Shown: piece by piece, positions 1 through 11,525 of the stretch
Numbering within the stretch: the stretch's first letter is position 1
Layout of the letters: the number at the start of each line of letters is the position of its first letter
Source of the DNA: Sequoia sempervirens
Lineage: Eukaryota; Streptophyta; Pinopsida; Cupressales; Cupressaceae
DNA: 64,000 bases
Direction: 5' to 3'
NCBI GenBank assembly: GCA_007258455.2
Contig: VDFB02018455.1
Span: 46,305-110,304 of the forward strand
The notes under the pieces: generated by a model
The model's database searches: none
What the model saw: only the letters and a program-made list of their open reading frames with translations
What the model was told of the DNA's origin: nothing
Translations under genes and position numbers: made by a program

Positions 1-46
1 CATTGGCCTAGGAAATTATGTATTGCATGAAGTAGGGACAAAAATT

Positions 47-515
47 CCAAACCTTGAAAGAAGTGCAGAAAGTCAGTTTGAGCAGTAGAATGAATTATGG
101 GAGATGTATTTTAATGGGTCTAGAAGCAAAAATGGAGCTGGAGGAGGTGCAATGCTTGTATCTCCGCAAGGGGATAAGTATTATGCTGCTTTCCATTTTG
201 CATTCGCATGCTCCAATAACACTTCTGAATATGAGGGCCTTGTTCAAGGCCATGAGTGGGAAAGGAAGAGAGGAATAGCCTGCCTGAAAGTATATGGGAA
301 CATCGAGCTAATTGTTAATCAAGTAAGAGGCCTAAATGTTGCTAAAAATGATGCAATAAAGTCTTATAGAAATAGAGTGGAACATGCTTGAGGATTTTGA
401 TGCCTTTAACTTAGTATCTATTCCAAGAAATCAGAATAAGCATGCTAATAGGCTTACAGCCATTGGGGCACAATTTGATATTCCAGGTGACAATAGAAAA
501 GATAAAGTGAAGTAG
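47..515 (+). pseudogene. Archaeal-type RNase H (aRNH) domain, catalytically lost
   Basis: The frame around 104-391 reads MYFNGSRSKNGAGGG, then NTSEYEGLVQG and ELIVNQVRGLN. It continues after a frameshift near 388 with DAFNLVSIPRNQNKHANRL. This is the extra RNase H carried by Tat-type plant gypsy elements, used to trim the RNA primer and RNA/DNA hybrid. In the family the first and third catalytic positions are Asp; here both read Asn (FNGS and YGNIEL), while the Glu of SEYEGL is kept, so the active site is broken. The domain lies upstream of the RT, whereas in most described Tat elements it lies between the gypsy RNase H and the integrase. Stops occur in and after it. Confidence 0.75.
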
Positions 516-683
516 TATGTAAAGGTTGTAGTCAGACCATCAATTCCTGATAACAACATTCACTGGCAAGTTTTTGACAGTGATGAATAGATCCTTTCTT
601 TCTTGCTCAAAGAAGATCAAATCTCCACAATGAATCAAGCAAAACTTAAGCAATAGTATGATGATCAAGTCATACAGCTGAGG

Positions 684-1673
684 ATGAATAAGTTGCCCAA
701 AGGCCTTGTTACCTTGGAGTCTATTTTCAGTACTAATGATCAGCTTAAAAAGGGTAAAGCTGGCTTGCAAATCAAAGAAAAGCATTATGAAGAACTGGAG
801 ATTTTCAAAGGTAAGCTCCTTAAAATAGGCAAAATTTGTTCACATGAACATACACAAGCTTTTGTTGCTTTATGCAAAGAATTTCATGATGTCTTTGCTT
901 GGGAATATTTAGATTTGAAAGGGTTTTATCCCTATATTGCCCAACACACAATTGAGTTAGAACTTAATGCTAAGCTAGTAAGGTAGAAACAAAGGCCCTT
1001 GAATCCCAAGCTTGAGCCCTAAATGATTAAAGAGATGACCAAATTAGTTGAGGGGGGTATTGTCTTTCCTATTAAGCATACTTCATGGGTTTCTAACCTT
1101 GTACCAATTAGGAAGAAAAAAGGTGAGATAAGACTCTATGTAGACTTCAGGGATCTTAACCGAGCATCTTTGAAAGACCACTACCTGCTTCCCTCCATGG
1201 AACAAATCTTGCAAGTAGTTGCTAGTTCTGAGAGATTTTCCTTGTTAGATGGTTTTTCGGGCTATAATCAAGTGCTGGTTAAAGAGGAGGATCAATTCAA
1301 AACTACTTTTACAACTAAGTGGGGCACCATGGCATACAAAAGGATGCCTTTTGGTTTATCTAATGCTGGCACCACGTTTTAGAGGGCCATGGACATGGCG
1401 TTCCAAAGCTTGATCAACAAGATTATTCTAATTTATCTAGATGACATTACAATTTATTCCAAGAGAGTTGATGAACATTTGTCACACCTCAAGCAAGTTT
1501 TTGAAAAGTGTAGAGAATATGGGATATCCCTCAATCCTACAAAAAGTATTTTTGCAGTTCACGAAGGTAAGCTTTTAGGCCATATAGTATCAAAAGATGG
1601 AGTTTCCATTAATTTTGAAAGAGTCAGATCTATATTGGAGCTACCATTACCAAGTCACAAGAAGGTTCTGTAG
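684..1673 (+). pseudogene. Ty3/gypsy linker and reverse transcriptase, with stops
   Basis: A linker rich in charged residues ends in FHDVFAWEYLDLKGF, the usual lead-in to plant gypsy RT. From 1023 the RT runs through GGIVFPIKHTSWVSNLVPI, LYVDFRDLNRASLKDHYLLP, LLDGFSGYNQVLV and YKRMPFGLSNAG. The catalytic LIYLDDITIYSK is near 1430-1465. The first catalytic Asp (LLDGF) and the DD pair are intact. In-frame stops at 984, 1020, 1380 and 1671 break it. Three of these are TAG codons where the family has Gln, which fits CAG-to-TAG decay. All of this stretch is in a single frame, so no indel is needed between 390 and about 2083. Confidence 0.85.
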
Positions 1674-1679
1674 AGCTTT

Positions 1680-2225
1680 TTGGGGAGAATAAACTTTCTA
1701 AGAAGATTCATCCCAGATGTTGCAAACCTGTTACAACCTTTGACAGCTATGTTAAAGAAGAATGCAATTTTTAGTTGGACTGGAGAAGCAAAATGCAGTT
1801 TTGAAGAAATCAAGGAGGCATTAGCATCTGCTCCAACATTGGTAAATCTAGATTTCTCCATGGATTTCTTTTTGTATGCTGTTGGCAGCACTAGTTCAAT
1901 CTCTACTATGTTGGTACAGAAAAATAGTGACAATTTAGAACAGCCCGTAGCTTTCTTTAGCCAAATACTTGCTGACTACGAAGAGAGGTATTCATTTTTT
2001 GAGAAGCATGTTCTTTCCGTGATCAGAAGCTTAAAGAAATTCAAGCCTCTAGTGTCAAACAATAAGATTCTATTCTGGTAGCACACTCAAGTGTGAAGGG
2101 GTTTCTGTTGAACAAAGACTTGAATGACAAAAGAGCAGGATGGATCACCAAGGTCATGGAGTATGATGTAGATATTAAGATCACCAAACTAGTTAGAGGT
2201 AAAGGTCTTTGTGAGCAGCTTGCTA
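1680..2225 (+). pseudogene. Ty3/gypsy RNase H domain, frameshifted
   Basis: The segment starts with RINFLRRFIPDVANLLQPLT, the RT-RNase H connection, and goes on to FFLYAVGSTSSISTMLVQ, then PVAFFSQILADYEERYSFFE, the standard gypsy RNase H order. The first catalytic position reads YAVGS where the family has an Asp, so one catalytic residue is lost. A TAG stop at 2079-2081 and a frame change near 2085 lead into RAGWITKVMEYDVDIKITK, the end of the domain. It is followed without a gap by the integrase reading frame. Confidence 0.75.
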
Positions 2226-3583
2226 CAGGGTCAAGTAGTAAAATTGAATTAGAAAAGGATGTTGTGTTTACTAATACAAATGAGTTTCAGAATGCTCAAG
2301 ATAATGTGCCTATGGGGATAACTAATTGGGTTCAAGATATGACCCATTTTTTACAGACTGGTGAGTGTCCATATGGTTTGAACAGAGCTAAAAGAAGATA
2401 TTTTAGACTGCAGTCCATACCCTATGTGTTGGTAAATAATGTTCTTTTTAAAAAGGATCTAAATGGTGTCCTATTAAGATGCATTCACAGTCATCAAATT
2501 GAGAAGGTGCTTCATGAGTTTCATGATGGAGCTGCGGGAGGTCACTTTGCCCCAAGAACTACTACTTGGAAAATAATGAGAGCTGGTTACTACTGGCCTA
2601 GCTTGTTCAAAGATGCATATGCCTGGTCAAGAAAGTGTATCAAATGTGCTCTATTTTCAAGAAAGGAAAAGCTGCTTGCTATGCCCCTGCATCCAATTCA
2701 AGTGGAGCAACCCTTCATGAGATGGGGCATTGATTTCATTGGGCCAAAAAATCCACCTTCCAGTGCCAGTCACAAGTGGGTGCTTACAACTACAGACTAT
2801 TTCACACGGTGGACAAAAGCAATAGCTTTGAAAGAAGCAAAGGAGTCTTCAGTTTTGAGCTTCTATGAAGATATAGTCACCAGATTTAGAGTTCCTGACT
2901 CTATCATATCTAATAACACTCTTACATTTGTGGGATTAACATTAACTGATTGGGCTGTTAAACATGTCATTCATTTGAATACATCCTCAAATTATTACCC
3001 TCAGGGTAATGGTTTAGCTGAAAGCACAAATAAGAATCTCATCAAGATTATCAAAAGAACAATGGAGGATAATCAAAAGACTTGGCATACTAAATTAAAG
3101 TATGTGCTTCGGGAAAATAGAGTGACTCCTAAGAAGTCTATTGGTAATTCACTATATATGTTAGTTTATGGCAAAGAGGCTAGATTACCTCTATTTGTGG
3201 AGCTTCTAGCTCTAGACATTGTTCACCAGTTAGAGATGTTTGAGGGGCAGGACCCCATGTCTGTGAGGTATGCAGAGCTCATGGAGCTTGAAGAATCAAG
3301 GGACAGAGCAATGAAAGCTTTGGAGTATCATTAGCTCCAAACGAAAAGAACATTTGACAAGAAGGCTACATAAAAAGTTTCCAAGGTGGGAGATCTCGTG
3401 CTGAAATGGGATATTTTGAAAAGTAAGCCAGGCCATCACACCAAGTTCAATAACATGTGGACAGGTCAATTTCTTATCAAAAACTGTAAGGAGCACAATG
3501 CTTATCAGCTGGCTACAACAGAAGGGGAGGTACTCCCTATCTTAGTCAATGGGATACATCTTAAGCCTTGTTTTCAAGTCTGA
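2226..3583 (+). pseudogene. Ty3/gypsy integrase, one catalytic Asp lost
   Basis: An open stretch up to 3334 carries the zinc-binding HHCC region (HEFHDGAAGGHFA, then CIKC) and the rve core. The catalytic triad positions read D in WGIDFIGP, N instead of D in SIISNNTLTF, and E in GNGLAESTNKN. The core is otherwise long and uninterrupted. After the TAG at 3332-3334 the same frame continues through VSKVGDLVLKWDILKSKPG to LPILVNGIHLKPCFQV and a TGA at 3583, the usual C-terminal GPY/F-like tail of plant gypsy integrases. No chromodomain is present, which separates it from elements A and B in this window. The integrase would insert the cDNA copy into host DNA. Confidence 0.85.
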
Positions 3584-4099
3584 TCGGCTTCCTCTTTTGT
3601 ATATATTAGTTTAGGTTTATGTTTTCAATAAATGCTTCTGCGCTTCAGGTTAATTATTTTATTTCCTAGGTATTGTGATGGCATAGTTTTTTCTCTTTCA
3701 TTTTCCATTGTTTTGTTTTTCTTTTGGCAACCTGTTGTATCCTATGGATCTCAAGCGAGTTGCGGCCATGTGCAAAGCTGAGATTTTTATTTATTTTCTT
3801 ATTCTCCTAATGACTCCATGCCCAATGGATAAGCCTAGACTACTGGTCTTCATTGTTTAGCAGGCAAACATCCAGCAAAGGTCGCCAGAAATGTTACATA
3901 ATTTTCACCCTCAGGCTTAGTCAGGCAAGGAAAATTGTGTTTAATAGGTTCGAGAAGGCCAAATGGAACATTCGACCTAGGGAAAAAGTCATGAATCTGA
4001 TGCTAGGTCACAAGGAACTCAATGAAGAAGCCTGCCTTGTTCAGGTTCTGCATGAAAATCTTCAAAGGATAGAGTCGCCAAGACCCCAGGAATGTCACA
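3584..4099 (+). other. Non-coding 3' region of the gypsy element
   Basis: This AT-rich stretch follows the integrase stop. It contains T-rich runs and AATAAA-like words (GTTTTCAATAAATG near 3630) that could act in 3' processing. A 91-codon open stretch at 3853-4128 has no recognisable domain and runs into the repeat array, so I do not call a gene. Confidence 0.5.
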
Positions 4100-5470
4100 G
4101 CGAGTGGGATTCACCTACAGGTCCCTAACGGCAAGACACCGATCATCATCCCGATGACAAAAGGATATTCATTTCAACAAAAGTTCTTTTCCTTGGTGAG
4201 AAGTCCCAGCGAGGAGGCAAGGTCTTACCGATGGTGTTGACGTCTTCTGTATAGCTCTTGGCAACAGATGAATACTTTGAAGTAAGTCCCAATGCTCGGT
4301 GTGATGTCTTAGAAAGACTAGCATGTCTTGCTGATGGTGCTTTATGTTGAAGCCTTCGGCATGGCATTTTGAGCTTGCTAAGAGGTCTCGGCGACCCGGG
4401 AATGTCGCGGCGACAAAGGATGGAGGTGGTGTCAGCAGGAAGTCTTGCCGATCAAGCAGGCTCTCCTGGAACTCAAGTGAACTTTCAGTGAAGCAGGGAG
4501 ACTTTAATATAGGGTCTCAGCGATAAAGAAGTCTCAGTGACACGAGGAAGCTTGCCGAGAGAAAAGTGGTCTCGCCAAGATGTTTCATCGACGAGGTGAA
4601 CTCTTGCCGAAGTGGAGTGGTCTCAGCCAAGGAAAGCAGTTTCGCCATGATGTCTTGGCAAAGGCATAATGTCTCCCCAACCCAAGAGAAAGTAGCTCAT
4701 CACCGAGAGCTAAGGAGCCCGGTGGAATGGAAAAGTTTGGCGTGAGTCCCGGTGACAAATAGGTAGTCTGGCTAAAAGATGAGAGTTCGGGGAGACTAGT
4801 GTGCTCAGCCGATATAAGGGTCTGGCCGATGGGCATGCGTCTTGCCAAAACAAAAAGGGGAGCTCAATGGAATAAAATGTCTCAGGGTGACATCAATTAA
4901 GTCACACCGAAGGAAATGTGGAGCTTGGCAAAGTAAAGTGAGTTTGGGGAGACTTAGAAAGGAGGTCTTACATTTGGTAAGATGTCTTCTAGACTTGATG
5001 CGGTCTCAACGAATAGAAGAGAGCTCAAGCAGACAAGGGGAGTTCGTTATGAAGTCTCAGCGAACGTGTGATGTGTCACCGACTAGAAAGAAAAAAACCT
5101 TGCCGAAAGAGCTTCACATCGGCATAAGGTCTTGCCGATATAAGGATGTCTGGGTGATAGAAGGAAAGGAGCTCAACGGTATGATAAAGGAGGAGTCATC
5201 AACAAAGGTCTAGCCGAATGCAGAAGGCCTCCCTGAAATGGATGCCTTCACTAAAGAATAGGGATTTTGTCATGATGTCTTAGCGACAAAATTGTATCTT
5301 ACCGATGGCTTCAGTGATATTGACATGACTTGTGGGCTCGACAAGACTCTCATCGACTGTCGCATATTGTGCCGATAGTTTCAGAGGACATAATCGCATC
5401 GGAGAGACACTTTTAGTGTCTCGTCAAGATGCAATTCTTTTCGAAAGAGTTTTGACTGCTTACAGAGTCT
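4100..5470 (+). repeat. Degenerate short-motif array in gypsy 3' region
   Basis: For about 1.3 kb the sequence keeps returning to variants of GTCTCGSCGA, such as GGTCTCGGCGACC, AGTCTTGCCGAT, GGTCTCAGCGATAA, GGTCTCGCCAAGA, CGTCTTGCCAAAA and GTCTAGCCGAATG. They recur about every 15-35 bases without a fixed period. Composition is less AT-rich than the surroundings. Such repeat-filled tracts between integrase and 3' LTR occur in Athila/Tat-like plant elements. Several open frames here (for example 4842-5213 plus and 4585-4848 minus) are just the repeats read through and have no domain. Confidence 0.6.
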
Positions 5471-5794
5471 ACGTGGAGTAGGTTCAACCAATCAGAGAAA
5501 GCTAAAGAAAGCCGTGGCAGCAGAACCAAGTGCCAGGAGAAGGTGATTAACAGAAGGAAAAGCAACATGAGTTCAAGAGCATTCAAAGCAGCTCGACTGA
5601 GGGGAATTCAAAGAGGGACACGATACCAGGAAGTGAATGTGGTGGTTGCAGAAAGATCAAGAAGGTTTCCTCTGAAGGAAACCTTTCTTCATCGACAAAG
5701 GCGGCATGGACACGCAGGGTGCAGCATTAAGTTCAATAAAAAGATCTAAGGAAAAATCTATCCCGAGGCCTGATATTTTTTGTAAGCCCTAAGG

Positions 5795-5900
5795 GGCCAA
5801 CACAGTTTGATATATAAGGCATTTTTTCCTTTTTGTAAATAGTTCTAAATATACACTATGAAGAGTTAGTGATTTCTATCAATCTTTTCTCGACAAAATG
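5795..5900 (+). promoter_or_regulatory. Putative LTR promoter (TATA box) of the gypsy element
   Basis: TATATAAGGC at 5811-5820 is a good plant TATA box and is followed by T-rich sequence with TGTAAATAG. The position, after the repeat array, fits a 3' LTR of this element. I could not find matched LTR ends, so LTR identity is inferred only. Confidence 0.35.
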
Positions 5901-5953
5901 TATTTTTTTTGTAACTCAACCAAAATCTGGAATGCAAAACAGAGTTCACCTTG

Positions 5954-6032
5954 AAAACAAGTACTAATGCTCTTACCACTCTCATTTCTATGAAAAACAA
6001 GTACTAATGCTCTTACCACTCTCATTTCTATG
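5954..6032 (+). repeat. Perfect 40-bp tandem duplication
   Basis: A 40-base unit beginning AAAACAAGTACTAATGCTCT occurs twice head to tail (5954-5993 and 5994-6032). It is identical over 39 bases. No coding meaning is apparent. Confidence 0.9.
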
Positions 6033-6756
6033 TGTTAGCTTATGTATGTATTTCTTTAACAGTGTTTTTCTAAATCTGTATTCATACCACACCAAAGCTG
6101 TGAAGTTTGTTCCTTAACAGTGTTCCTTCTTGAGATATGTATGTAGATCAAACCTATCAAGAGTGATGCATAAGTCTAACGGGGTTATGTTGAGTAAGTA
6201 AAACAACTACAGTCTAGTTTCCCCAGTGTGTTTGCATCTTGTTTTCTTTTCCTGATTTCTTATCAACTCGGTGTATCACCATAGTGTTAGCTTTATTTTA
6301 TGCATTATCCTTCTCCCTTTCCCTTCAAAGAATCAGTAGTTTAGGTGATACCCAAAAGAAGTCGGCCTTCTCTGAAGGTTGACCTCTACTTACAAGAAAC
6401 CCACATCTTTGGAGGTCTTCCAATGTTACACTGAGGTGTTGAACATCAGGTTCAACAAGGGTGCAATTTTAGGTGATAACAGGTTCCTCCATGTATATCT
6501 TGATCTCATAAAAATAAATGCATATAAATTAATATCACACCTAGGGACACAAATAATGCATCATTATAAGAGTGTAATTATTATGATACATATATTCTTA
6601 GAGATATGGAGTGATTCCTTTGCTTGGGAGTTTTTTTATTTCACTTAATGTAGTGAAGGTTTGAGGAAAAGTAAGATTAATAGAGAAAAAAATTGAACAT
6701 AGATGTTTACGCAGCTATTGCTTTCTAATATTGAATTTACATATTCCAAAGGGTGT
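6033..6756. other. Unassigned AT-rich sequence left of element B
   Basis: No domain, terminal repeat or RNA gene is recognised here. An 89-codon open stretch (6379-6648) has no known motif. It is the target DNA into which element B inserted and may be the remainder of the gypsy LTR or older filler. Confidence 0.4.
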
Positions 6757-6761
6757 AAAAT
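6757..6761. repeat. Left target-site duplication AAAAT of element B
   Basis: AAAAT stands immediately before TGTAACGCCCC, the outer end of the minus-strand 3' LTR. The same five bases follow the other outer LTR end at 52817-52821, 46 kb away, which proves the two LTRs belong to one insertion. Confidence 0.85.
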
Positions 6762-7567
6762 TGTAACGCCCCATCGTGCAAACCCCAAAGGACAACTATT
6801 ACCTCAACAATTATTTATTTTGAAACAATTAAAATGTATAAATTAATGTACACATTAGATAAAAGATTACAAGTTATTCACCTAAGTCCTTTTGGGTACA
6901 CGAGGTGACATTACACAAACTAACCCTTAACAAAAGTTGATAGACATAATTCCCAATTCCATTAATGTAACCCATTCATTCACTTATCTTCAATTTTGAA
7001 AAACGTTCATAAATGATAAAGCAATATGACAAAGTTAAACCAATATGAAAACCATACACATATGCATAATAAGATAAACATGGAAATGCAATGAACATAT
7101 TTCCACAGGTACAACATGAACATTAAATGATATTTACAAGCATAGTTCAAGAAAGAATTACATAGTATGATAACACATTACATCAACTTCCAATACATAT
7201 CATTGAATAAATACATAAGTTGACATTCAGAGACTTCCCAACACATGTGGGAGAAATACATCAATACAAAAAGTATAATTGTAGTATTAAATATGCATCT
7301 AGTAACATGGTGAACTCTAGATCGAGCTGTATTTGAAAAGTACTACACATCTGCTAATAGGGGACCCAATGAGGTGCGTAGCACATTCCACCCGACCACC
7401 CCCATGCTAGGAGTAAATGAGGAAGGATCCTCAACCAAGTTCATCCAAACAAAAAACCAACAAGACTCAACTCCAAACAAAAAAGGCATAAAAATACAAA
7501 GGAAAACACAACACCAAAAGAACACTTTTAAAGAATTGCAAAGATAACAAAACAAGGGAATGCTAGT

Positions 7568-7930
7568 GGCGAGTGTCATCGCATAGTCCTATCATGGGTT
7601 ATCGTAGTTGTCTTTCTCTAGGCGTCGGCCCCCATCTATGGTTATCCTGGTTGCCTCTCCAAGCACCAACCCCATAGGGTGACTTGTGTGGAACCATTAA
7701 CCTCTCGTGGAGATGAGGCAATGATCTTTCCAACCACGACCTTCTCAGTCCACCCTTAGTCTGCGAAAGCCCTAATGGATGAATGAGGTATCATTACTTA
7801 TCTTGTTAATGTTATTACTACCCATACCCCCTAATTCATTTAATTAAGTTATCACTTATTACACTAACTCTTACGTGAGTTATCCTGATAGCCCCTTTGT
7901 GCGTCGATGCCCACGAAGAACCCTCTTCCT
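7568..7930 (-). other. Multi-hairpin LTR module, B 3' LTR copy (eroded)
   Basis: This is the counterpart of 40161-40531. Inside are ATCATGGGTTATC paired with CCCCCAT and CTATGGTTATCCTGG paired with CCATAG. The outer closing arms have decayed here (GGCGAGTG against CCCTCTTCC). Non-coding; function unknown. Confidence 0.6.
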
Positions 7931-9844
7931 AGAATCCCAAACACAAACCAAAGCTCCAAGGGGATTGTACCAAAACAAGGAAATATAGAATCTCAAAATG
8001 AAGACATACACGAGGAAAAATCATCTCGCCAATAACCACATGCATAAAATACTCATGAAACAAGTACAACCCCAACATAATTCCAAAATAACAATTACAA
8101 CCAAATATAGATAAACATCAAATCCACAAGACATCTTAATAAACAACAACTTTCCCATGCCTCTGGAAGCCTAAAAGCAATGATCCACAATTCCTATAGA
8201 GGGTTAAACTATCTTGAGGATCCCCACAAGTCCATAAACCAACTCAAGCAAAACAAAAATTGACTCAAGGAAAATTAAAGGATTAAACTACACAACCTCA
8301 AGTGTGAGGCCAAACCCTATCTATGACTATTGTGACCTTTTTATAAAAAAATATAATTATGTTAATTAATGAATTATGTGATACTTTGAACAATATTGTT
8401 TAAATATATAGTATATCATTGAAAATATGGATGGGTAAAATGGTTAGATCTTCAGTTTGTTTACTATCTTAGAACATTATAATTAACTGAGTATGTTTGT
8501 AACTGAGAGAGTTATATATTCAAGTTTTAAAAGTATAAAATAACATCAATGATTGAGCTCAACTACATAGTTAACGTTTTAATATTTTCATGGCTCAGTT
8601 AAAGGATGATCGTAATAAATGTGTCCTATTAAAAGTGTTTTGACAATCCATTAGGAAAGCATGCAAAGCATGTAAATCTAGATTCTTACAAGCATCAAGA
8701 GATAAGCATATTTAAATTTATACAAACAAAAGAATGAAATGTATTTTAGTACAAGTGATTCGCTAATGTGTTTTATGTTTTGTGGAAAGGGGTAATGCTT
8801 GGGGATGAAACATGGCTTTTGTAGATCGTGAAGAAATTCAATGGAATATATTCCTAACATCATCAATGGTGAGCTGGGACAACTCTAACTGACAATAAGG
8901 TTGTTTAAGGTAAGCTAACAATGTAAGTTATATGAAATTTTTTATCTAGTTGCATAGTAATACGTAGTAACAAATAACTGTTCAAAAATCCATCAGATAA
9001 TATAGTTGAATAATTAAGTTAAAGGATTTCATTATTGTTGGAGATAAATTCGAATTGTTCTTTTGCATCGAAGGAGATAAATATTATATATGAATATACT
9101 TCTACGCACTAATCTGTTGAATTGAATTTTAATGAAAATAAGAGCAAGTGACTTCCATGAAATTTGGATCGTGTGTTAAGAAAATGCCTAAGAGATGAGT
9201 GCCATTAGAAAGAAGGGAGAACCAATTAAAACCCTTGTCGATATGTCACTTAATGAAGTATTCAAATGTGATCACACATAATAAAAAGAGAGTCAATATG
9301 GGGTTTGCATTAAGCGTCGAGTATAGTGGTGGTGGTTTAGTTATTTTGAGTTTTCAAATATGACCTTAGAATCTAGAAAATGTTTGGAAAAATAAATTCT
9401 ATGGTCAATGAGCAATGTGGGGTTTATGTTTGAGATGTGTCTTTTGTTTTAATTAAATGTAGAGTCATGTCAATTAAGTTGTAAATGATGTGTAAAAGTA
9501 ATTTTCGGATGCAATATTAGAGGTGATTTTATGAGGGTCAAAAAGGTCATAATTCAATCATTTATGACATTTTAAAAGCCCTAGACAGTACCTAGGGGTT
9601 GGAAGATTTTTTTTTGTCATATCTTTGCCCATACCTTGTTTATGACCTCCCTTAAATGCCCTTGAAAGGAGGTGACGAATTTTGGGAATGAAATGATTGA
9701 TTTGACCCATTCACATCCTTTGGTCTTCCCTCTCATTTATTAGAATGACTTGGGAGAAAAGAAATGCATGTGCACCATGCCTATTTAATAAAGGAGAGGA
9801 CTAGTGGGTGACCGGGGTGGGGTATGATAGATAATTGAGATTGG

Positions 9845-10109
9845 ATCTCATCCAAAGGGTGTGGAGTCTTGAACTCTTTAAAATTATTGAGTTTTGGGTG
9901 GAAAGAGGGGGATGGTTTTCTCTTTGTGTGGGAAAATACTTAGTTTTTGGGAAGAGTTTTCATTTTGAGATGATGACATTTGTCAGCATCTCATCCAAGG
10001 GGTGTGGAGTCTTGAACTCTTTAAAATTATTGAGTTTTGGGTGGAAAGAGGGGGATGGTTTTCTCTTTGTGTGGGAAAATACTTAGTTTTTGGGAAGAGT
10101 TTTCATTTT
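9845..10109 (+). repeat. 143-bp tandem duplication inside solo LTR
   Basis: A segment beginning ATCTCATCCAA at 9845 repeats from 9988 with a 143-base period. About 120 bases of the second copy match with one visible difference before it diverges at GAGTTTTCATTTT. The repeat makes overlapping open frames that look like proteins but are not supported. Confidence 0.85.
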
Positions 10110-11384
10110 CTCTTGGAATTTATTTTGTTCATATTTGTGACTTTTTTTTTTTTTTTGAGGGAAAGAGTTTTGAGAGCTATGAAAGACGTGAGGAATGTGG
10201 ATTTCAAAATAGGGCAACTTGGAGAAGAGGCTACACCTATACTATGATGTAAAAAGATAAGTCCTCCTTCCTCTAAATGCTTATAACGGATGGAATTAGT
10301 GTTTTGAAGATTTTTGAGTTGAAGATGTTCTTGATAATGTGTGTGTTTTGAAATGTTTCAATAAGTCCTTGTTATTTTATTTTTGTTGTATTAAAAAAGT
10401 CGTGAAATGGGAGAGTTGAGATGCGTGTAGACTTTTATGTTAAGTATAAAAGATCTAATGTTGGTTTTCAATCTATGAGGATGGATTGCATATGTTTCTC
10501 TCTGCTCGGGGGATGGCTAGGGCCTTACTACGGCCTCATGATGCCATGTATGTAGGGAGGAGAGCTTTACTTCTCCTTTTGGTTAACATCTCTTAAGGGC
10601 ATTTGAAAGATCTTATTGGAAGTTCTATTTCTATTGTTTTTACTAAAGCATATATTTGAATAAAAAGCATTGTAAGTTTCTTCGGAAAATTTATTAGTAT
10701 ATTGTATATACAAAATTGTAATTTTAATATGTATAAAAAAAAAATTAGTCAAAAAATGTGTATTACTCTTTTGGAAGAAAGGATGCATCATTTTTGAGTT
10801 GGAAAGAAGAGATTACTGGAATTATAAAATGATGTTTCAGTTGTTAGTTATTTGTTGTTGTAGTCTCAAAGAAAGCTTTATTTATAATTTGTGCAAAAAG
10901 TAGCTAACCAGTAAACACTGCAAGAATGTGTAATTCATACAAGCTAATATTAAGAGTTTAAAATTTTTGATGATCAATAGATATATATCGACCTTTTCAA
11001 TCTGTTGTTGAAATAGAAAAAAAAGAAACCACCCAGTAAACCAGTATTAAAACTTCACATGTGCATATAAACATATATTCTTTTGCAAATATATTGTGTA
11101 GTATAAACATATACACTATCATATATTATGCATTAAAATATTATAATTTTGCAAATATATATATTCTGAAACATATTACATAATATAATATGCAGATATT
11201 ATTTCTCTTTAAAAAAATAGAAATTGCATAGAAAATATAATAAAATATATTTTTCCAGTTTTTAATCAAATAAAATATAAAAAATAAATATATTGTAAAG
11301 GGTTTGATAAAATAAAATATAATAGAAAAATATTAAATAAAATGAAATTTTTAAAAAATAATAATTAAAAAAAAAAAAACCCTT

Positions 11385-11525
11385 TGCAGGCCGATGGGCC
11401 ACGGCCCAAGGCGCCATGGCACCCTCGGCAGCCTGCGACCTGCACAGGGGGAGCAGGTGGGCTCCCTTTAGGACTCGTGGCCCCCATGAGGCATGGCAAG
11501 GTGGGGACGGGCTAAAACCCCCCAA
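11385..11525. other. GC-rich island inside the AT-rich solo LTR
   Basis: About 140 GC-rich bases sit between A-rich tracts (AATTAAAAAAAAAAAACC on the left, TTTATTTTTAACAC on the right). The minus-strand open frame through it has no domain. Comparable islands lie in the middle of the LTRs of A, B, C, D and F. Confidence 0.6.

Larger units (their letters stand above)
1..5900 (+). mobile_element. Decayed Tat-like Ty3/gypsy retrotransposon, 3' part
   Basis: The window opens inside an LTR retrotransposon of the Ty3/gypsy type. Reading plus-strand frames and stepping over stops gives, in order, an archaeal-type RNase H, a linker, reverse transcriptase, the gypsy RNase H, and an integrase whose C-terminal tail ends at a TGA at 3581-3583. 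Gag and protease would lie upstream of base 1. Coding ends at 3583 and a 2.3-kb non-coding tail rich in short degenerate repeats follows, with an LTR-like promoter near 5811. The extra RNase H and the long repeat-rich 3' tail are features of plant Tat/Athila-related elements. I could not fix the LTR boundaries, so the right end is approximate. At least two frameshifts (about 388 and 2085) and many stops show it is dead. Confidence 0.85.

Noticed and set aside
4842..5213. Basic 123-codon open frame in the gypsy 3' region
   Set aside because: It is the short-motif array read in one frame; residues follow the repeat words.
9835..10252. Overlapping repeated open frames that look like a small Trp/Phe-rich protein family
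   Set aside because: They arise from a 143-bp tandem duplication inside a solo LTR; no start context, domain or conservation.
11262..11525. Minus-strand open frame starting MGGFSPSPPCHASWG
   Set aside because: Covers the GC island of a solo LTR and then poly-A-rich DNA; no domain.
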